A DNA stretch of 64,000 nucleotides, taken from assembly GCF_039542305.1 (NCBI RefSeq), contig NZ_BAABHW010000005.1:222852-286851 (forward strand). The letters run 5' to 3'. Below the pieces are notes generated by a model. That model saw only the letters and a program-made list of their open reading frames with translations, had not been told where the DNA came from and searched no databases. A program made the position numbers and the translations under genes. Shown in pieces: positions 59,166 to 64,000 of the stretch. Position 1 is the stretch's first letter, and the number at the start of each line of letters is the position of its first letter. Origin of the DNA: Roseibacterium beibuensis. GTDB lineage: Bacteria > Pseudomonadota > Alphaproteobacteria > Rhodobacterales > Rhodobacteraceae.

Positions 59166-60368
59166 ATGAACGCGAAACCAGGATTTGCCACCCGCGCCAT
59201 TCACCATGCCTATGAGCCGCTGGAAAACGGGGGCGCCCTGACCCCGCCGCTGCATCTGACATCGACCTTCGCCTTCGAGACGGCGGAGGCCGGTGGCGAA
59301 ATGTTCTCGGGCGACCGGCAAGGCCATATCTACAGCCGGATTTCCAACCCGACCTGCGACTTGCTGGAGACCCGCATCGCCACGCTGGAGGGGGCAGAAG
59401 CCGGGCTGGCGCTCTCCAGCGGCATGGGGGCGATCACGGCCGTGCTCTGGACACTGCTGTCCCCGGGCGACGAGGTGATCGTCGACCAGACGCTTTATGG
59501 CTGCACCTTCGCCTTCATGCACCATGGCTTGGCGAAATGGGGCGTCACGATCACCCATGTCGACATGACCGACCCTGAAAACCTGCGAAACGCGCTCTCG
59601 GAGCGTACGCGCGTCGTCTATTTCGAAACGCCCGCCAACCCCAACATGCGGCTGGTGGATATCGCCGCGACGGCTGAGATCGCCCATGCCGCCGGTGCCA
59701 CGGTGGTGGTCGACAACACCTATGCCACCCCCTACCTGACGCGCCCGATCGATCTGGGCGCCGATCTGGTCGTGCATTCCGCCACGAAATACCTTGGCGG
59801 CCATGGCGATGTCGTGGCCGGGCTGGTGGCCGGATCGGCCGAGCAGATCGCCGAGATCCGGCTGGTCGGCATGAAGGACATGACCGGCGCGGTGATGGCG
59901 CCGTTCAATGCCATGCTGATCCTGCGCGGCCTGAAAACCCTGGCGCTGCGCATGGAGCGCCATTGCGCCTCGGCCAGAACTGTGGCCGAATACCTGGAGG
60001 CGCATCCGGCGGTTCGCACCGTCCATTTCCCCGGCCTCGACAGCTTTGCGCAGCGCGACGTCGCTGCACGGCAGATGGCGCAGCCCGGGGCGATGATCGC
60101 CTTCGAGATCGATGGCGGCATGGCCGGGGGTATTGCGTTCATGAACAGGCTCGACATGATCCAGAGGGCGGTTTCGCTTGGCGACGCCGAAACGCTGATC
60201 CAGCATCCCGCGTCGATGACCCATTCCACCTACACCGCGGACGAACGGGCCGCGCATGGCATCAGCGACGGGTTGATCCGCCTGTCCGTCGGGTTGGAAG
60301 ATATCGAGGACATCATCGCCGACCTGGACCAGGCCCTGCCCACGCCTGCCCGCCACGCCGCCGAGTAA
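59166..60368 (+). CDS. mdeA: Methionine gamma-lyase
   Basis: 400 residues. PLP enzyme that splits methionine into methanethiol, 2-oxobutyrate and ammonia. The MGL-specific cysteine is Cys113 in LYGCTFAFMHHGLAKWG. The PLP lysine is Lys208 in HSATKYLGGHGD, and GMKDMTGAV (Lys237, Asp238) matches the MGL active-site pair. These three separate it from cystathionine lyases. It is divergent from mdeR and twelve bases ahead of mdeB. Confidence 0.93.
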   Translation: MNAKPGFATRAIHHAYEPLENGGALTPPLHLTSTFAFETAEAGGEMFSGDRQGHIYSRISNPTCDLLETRIATLEGAEAGLALSSGMGAITAVLWTLLSPGDEVIVDQTLYGCTFAFMHHGLAKWGVTITHVDMTDPENLRNALSERTRVVYFETPANPNMRLVDIAATAEIAHAAGATVVVDNTYATPYLTRPIDLGADLVVHSATKYLGGHGDVVAGLVAGSAEQIAEIRLVGMKDMTGAVMAPFNAMLILRGLKTLALRMERHCASARTVAEYLEAHPAVRTVHFPGLDSFAQRDVAARQMAQPGAMIAFEIDGGMAGGIAFMNRLDMIQRAVSLGDAETLIQHPASMTHSTYTADERAAHGISDGLIRLSVGLEDIEDIIADLDQALPTPARHAAE

Positions 60369-60379
60369 CGGAGATCTCC

Positions 60380-62776
60380 ATGCCCGACCAACTGTCCCAC
60401 CTCAAGACCGTCGAACAGCGCCTGCTGTGGCTGTCGCATTGGATGATCCACCACGCCAACCACATCCGGCCCAAGGTGGACGGGATCAAGGTGGGCGGGC
60501 ACCAGGCTTCGTCCGCGTCCATGGTGTCGATCATGACGGCGCTCTATTTCTCGGCGCTCCGTCCCGAGGACCGGGTCGCGGTGAAACCCCACGCCTCGCC
60601 CATCTTTCACGCGATGCAATACCTGATGGGCAACCAGACCCGCGAGAAGATGGAGAATTTCCGCGGCTTTGGCGGGGTGCAAAGCTATCCCAGCCGCACC
60701 AAGGACATCGACGATGTGGATTTCTCCACCGGGTCGGTGGGCCTGGGGGTCGCCATCACCTCCTTCGCGTCGATCATCCAGGATTACATCGCCGCCAAGA
60801 GTTGGGGCCAGGGCGCCCCGATGGGGCGGATGGTGGCGCTGGTGGGTGATGCCGAACTGGACGAGGGCAATGTCTACGAGGCGCTGCAGGAGGGGTGGAA
60901 AAACGACCTGCGCAACACGTGGTGGATCATCGACTACAATCGGCAATCGCTCGACGGGATCGTGCGCGAGGGGCTGTTCGGTCGGGTCGAAAAGATCTTC
61001 GATGCGTTCGGCTGGGATGTCGTGCGCGTGAAATACGGCGCCCTGCAACGCGCCGCCTTCGAGGAGCCGGGCGGGGAGCGCCTGCGCGACTGGATCGATG
61101 CCTGCCCGAACCAGCAATACGCGGCCCTGACCTTCATGGGCGGCGAGGTGTGGCGCAAGCGGCTGATGGACGACCTCGGCGACCAGGGCGATGTCAGCGC
61201 GCTGATCGACCGGCGCAGCGACGAGGAGCTTGCCGCGCTGATGGAAAACCTCGGCGGCAACTGCGTGGACACCATGGCCGAGACTTTCGCCGCGATCGAT
61301 CACGACCGGCCGACCTGTTTCCTTGCCTACACGATCAAGGGATGGGGCACCCCGATTGCGGGGCACAAGGACAACCATGGCGGGTTGATGAACCGCAGCC
61401 AGTTCGCGGCGTGGCAAAAGCACATGGGCGTGGCCGAAGGCGCGGAATGGGACCCGATGGCCACGGTCGAAGACCCGGCGGCCCTGCACGCATTCCTGTC
61501 GCAGGTCCCCTTCTTTGCCCGCGGCACGCGACGCTATCACGACGCCAAGCTGGACGTACCGCCGATCGAGATCGACACCTCGCGCGAGATCTCGACGCAG
61601 GCGGCTTTCGGCAAGATCCTCGATGACCTTGCAAAGGGCTCCAGCGCCTTGGCCGACCGGATCGTCACGACCTCTCCGGATGTCACCGGCACCACCAGCC
61701 TCGGGCCATGGGTGAACCGGCGCAAGCTTTTCGCAAGATCCGAACAGGCCGACGCCTTCATCGAACACCGCATCCCCTCGACCGCGAAATGGGAGTTCAC
61801 CCCGGACGGGCAGCATATCGAGCTGGGCATCGCCGAGATGAACCTGATGTTGCTTCTGGGCGCGGCGGGGCTGTCGCATTCGCTTTTCGGCAAGCGCCTG
61901 ATCCCGGTCGGCACCGTCTATGACCCGTTCGTGGCACGCGGCCTCGATGCGCTCAACTACGCCTGCTACCAGGATGCGCGGTTCCTGCTGGTTGGCACGC
62001 CGTCCGGCGTGACGCTCGCCCCCGAAGGCGGCGCGCACCAATCGGTCGGATCGCCCCTCATCGGCATGAGCCAGGACGGGCTGGCCTCGTTCGAGCCGGC
62101 CTTTGCCGACGAGTTGGCGGTGATCATGGAATGGGCCTTCGACTACCTTCAGCGCGATGGCGAGGGCGACCCGGATGAGCGCACATGGTTGCGGGACGAG
62201 ACCGGCGGCTCGGTCTACCTGCGCCTGACCACCAACCCGATCGAGCAGCCCGGCAAACGAGTGGACGAGGATTTCCGGCAAGGGGCCATCGACGGGGCCT
62301 ATTGGCTTCGCAAACCGGGGCCGAATTGCGAGGTGGTGATCGCCTACCAGGGTGCGGTTGCGCCCGAGGCGATCAAGGCCGCCGGGATGATCGGAGAGGG
62401 CCGCCGGGATATCGGCGTGCTGGCCGTGACCTCGGCCGACCGGTTGAATGCAGGCTGGACGGCCGCGCAACGCGCCCGCTCCCGCGGGCATCAGGCGGCG
62501 CGGTCCCATATCGAAACCCTGATGGCGGGTCTTCCACCGCATTGCCGCCTTGTTACGGTGATCGACGGGCACCCCGCGACACTCGCCTGGCTCGGCTCCG
62601 TCGCGGGTCATCAGACCATTCCTCTCGGCGTCGAGCATTTCGGTCAGACCGGCACGATCGGCGACCTCTACCGCCATCACGGTCTGGATGCAGCGGCTAT
62701 CGTCGAAAAGGTGAATGGTCTGACGATCGGCAAAACGCTACGGCAGGCGACCCCGCCCGTCGCGCAGGACGCGTGA
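60380..62776 (+). CDS. mdeB: Thiamine-diphosphate 2-oxoacid dehydrogenase E1 (MdeB-like 2-oxobutyrate dehydrogenase)
   Basis: 798 residues. Homodimeric PDH-E1 type. TPP/Mg motif GDAELDEGNVYEALQEGWKN followed by WWIIDYNRQS, the pyrimidine half LGIAEMNLMLLLGAAGLS, and GGAHQSVGSPLIGMSQDG. In Pseudomonas, MdeB with E2/E3 converts 2-oxobutyrate to propionyl-CoA, and its place after methionine gamma-lyase supports the same here. E2 and E3 are not in the window. ACGGAG precedes the ATG. The 3' end overlaps the broken glycoside hydrolase frame on the other strand. Confidence 0.88.
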   Translation: MPDQLSHLKTVEQRLLWLSHWMIHHANHIRPKVDGIKVGGHQASSASMVSIMTALYFSALRPEDRVAVKPHASPIFHAMQYLMGNQTREKMENFRGFGGVQSYPSRTKDIDDVDFSTGSVGLGVAITSFASIIQDYIAAKSWGQGAPMGRMVALVGDAELDEGNVYEALQEGWKNDLRNTWWIIDYNRQSLDGIVREGLFGRVEKIFDAFGWDVVRVKYGALQRAAFEEPGGERLRDWIDACPNQQYAALTFMGGEVWRKRLMDDLGDQGDVSALIDRRSDEELAALMENLGGNCVDTMAETFAAIDHDRPTCFLAYTIKGWGTPIAGHKDNHGGLMNRSQFAAWQKHMGVAEGAEWDPMATVEDPAALHAFLSQVPFFARGTRRYHDAKLDVPPIEIDTSREISTQAAFGKILDDLAKGSSALADRIVTTSPDVTGTTSLGPWVNRRKLFARSEQADAFIEHRIPSTAKWEFTPDGQHIELGIAEMNLMLLLGAAGLSHSLFGKRLIPVGTVYDPFVARGLDALNYACYQDARFLLVGTPSGVTLAPEGGAHQSVGSPLIGMSQDGLASFEPAFADELAVIMEWAFDYLQRDGEGDPDERTWLRDETGGSVYLRLTTNPIEQPGKRVDEDFRQGAIDGAYWLRKPGPNCEVVIAYQGAVAPEAIKAAGMIGEGRRDIGVLAVTSADRLNAGWTAAQRARSRGHQAARSHIETLMAGLPPHCRLVTVIDGHPATLAWLGSVAGHQTIPLGVEHFGQTGTIGDLYRHHGLDAAAIVEKVNGLTIGKTLRQATPPVAQDA

Positions 62777-63775
62777 GGGCGGCCCCCCTGACCCATCGCT
62801 CCGACGGGCCACCGGCGCTCACATTGTCGATGTCTGCGCCGAAGCGCGAAAACGGTGAAACCGCCAGTAGTGACGGTTTCGAGCCTCTCAACCGAGCGTC
62901 GCGGTCGTATTGATCCACCACCAGACTGGCGGTGTCTGCCGACACCCGGCCCGAGACGATGTTGGCAAAGGCCTGGCCCCGGGAGGTTGGCTGCGTGGCG
63001 TTGTCCACCAGGTTGATCTCGGGCATCAGCCCGCCCCGGTTGTACGGGATCGCAGCAAACCAGGCGTGCCGTTCGACGAACGGCAGGGTTTCCATCATGC
63101 GGATCGCGCCATGGGCAAAGGCGGCGTTCGCCTCGTAGGTGGCGCGGGATGGGCGAGACCAGTCGATATGGGCGAATTCCGTGACCCAGATCGGACGGCG
63201 ATAGGTGTTGTACACCTGAACGAGCCAGTTGCGGAACGCGTCGACGCTGCCTTTGGTCGAGTCATAGTGGACGGCCATGAAATCGACCCGCAGGCCGCGG
63301 CGCTCGACCTCGGCCATGAAGCGGCTTTGCCACGATCCGCGGCCGAGCGTGCCCTCACGCGTGGTCGCCGGAGAGCCAAGCCTGAGACCGGTCGCTTCCA
63401 GCCGTGGCCAGAGGGCTATCGCCTCATCCCCGCCTGGTGCGACCCGCCATGTCCATCGGGTTCGTAGAACCCCAGCAGGTGGCGCACGCGGCGGCTCGAG
63501 CGGATCGTGTCACCGATATTGTCGGCCCCGTGGATCATCGGCACGAATTCGACACGGCGCGCTCGGTTTGAGTGACTGGCGATCTGGTCGGTGCGCCAGT
63601 TTCAGTACCAGTAGAGACCGGGCACGCCTTCGATCCAGTCGAGCGTGGTGTAGCTGGGGTTTTCCCAGGCATCGACCCCGACCTGTTTTGCGTGCGCAGC
63701 AGGCCCGACCCAGCCCAGCATCAAGGCAAGGGACCAGGTGCGAAGGCTATGCAAAACTGCGGAGATGCGGGGCAT
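62697..63775 (-). pseudogene. Glycoside hydrolase (catalytic-core PF11790 type), broken by a stop and a frameshift
   Basis: Begins with a signal peptide at 63775 (MPRISAVLHSLRTWSLALML...AAHA), then VGVDAWENPSYTTLDWIEGV and GLYWY. An in-frame TGA (63602-63604) interrupts it; reading on gives NWRTDQIASHSNRARRVEFV and PMIHGADNIGDTIRSS. A frameshift near 63435 breaks it again, after which GDEAIALWPRLEATGLRLGS and RGLRVDFMAVHYDSTKGSVD resume, with PIWVTEFAHIDW and the catalytic Glu. The homology fades near 62950 though the frame runs to 62697 inside mdeB. It is a secreted glycosidase remnant. Confidence 0.82.
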
Positions 63776-64000
63776 GTGACTTGGACCTTTGGGGAAACGC
63801 GGACGGCGCGGTGCAAGTCCGAGCCGCACAACGATCAGTTGCGGCGGCTGCACGAACGTTGACCGAAGCCCGCGGGCGATGAGGTTTCGGGACGGAGCTT
63901 GCCAGTTTGCGCGAGCCGGAGGCGGTGGCGGTGGCGGTGGCGAGTCATCCGGGTCTTTTTGCGACCTGCGCCAACAAGGTCGGTGACCTTGCCAGCGCCC

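Noticed and set aside
60230..62680. 816-codon minus-strand frame opposite mdeB
   Set aside because: Antisense shadow with no recognisable domain; mdeB has clear TPP motifs.
63908..63950. GGCGGT repeat near the right end as a coding Gly/Pro tract
   Set aside because: No start, ribosome site or domain supports a gene in the last 225 bases; I see only low-complexity DNA.

Overview
The window is visibly GC-rich chromosomal DNA from an alphaproteobacterium, most likely a marine member of the Rhodobacterales (Roseobacter group). The signs are the argS - SPOR protein - nagZ - scpA - scpB block, a short LOV photoreceptor close to DsLOV of Dinoroseobacter shibae, a Hint_2-type protein, glnB-glnA, and sulfide-handling genes of the kind seen in that order. 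No integrase, insertion sequence, CRISPR array or rRNA was found. There is one tRNA gene, tRNA-Leu(UAG).

Layout. 1-2200: secreted proteins of unknown role, including an operon of three small exported proteins. 2400-5060: trigger factor with a clear terminator, a lipid A type acyltransferase and tRNA-Leu. 5350-9510: Hint protein, nnr, glnB-glnA and terminator. 9530-15900: an MliC/SH3 exported protein, then the condensin/cell-envelope block scpB-scpA-nagZ-SPOR-argS on the minus strand. 16000-19250: three related four-cysteine exported proteins around a CPA1 antiporter. 19300-23800: dGTPase-like protein, A-type Fe-S carrier, STAS-like protein, exonuclease III and an AbrB-family permease. 24100-28430: ugpBAEC glycerol-3-phosphate uptake, with a possible Pho box. 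28590-35620: a sulfide/persulfide cluster (Crp-type regulator with only two cysteines, split YeeE transporter, persulfide-dioxygenase-like hydrolase, phosphatase/SQR fusion, SulP transporter, AhpD-like protein). 37230-41280: a four-gene operon resembling the mycobacterial decaprenyl-phospho-arabinose pathway (phosphatase-prenyltransferase fusion, GtrA, DprE1, DprE2). 41470-44420: a membrane-anchored protein, the LOV protein and two tiny membrane proteins. 44530-47400: an FGE-sulfatase-like protein paired with a large exported protein. 48320-51810: modEABC molybdate uptake with a deleted threonine-dehydratase-like gene fused in front. 52020-57350: RND efflux pair, a VOC protein and cytochrome b561. 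57580-62780: a HAD hydrolase, then an mdeRAB methionine degradation unit (Lrp regulator, methionine gamma-lyase, 2-oxobutyrate dehydrogenase E1-like). 62700-63780: a broken glycoside hydrolase gene.

How they work together. Sulfide and persulfide are probably sensed, imported or exported, and oxidised by the 28.6-35 kb cluster. Methionine degradation by MdeA releases methanethiol and 2-oxobutyrate, and MdeB would take the latter to propionyl-CoA. The least expected features are the DprE-like operon in a Gram-negative, a repeat that overlaps the stop codons of two unrelated genes, and the two-cysteine Crp regulator. All assignments come from reading the sequence and recalled family motifs. No database search was run.
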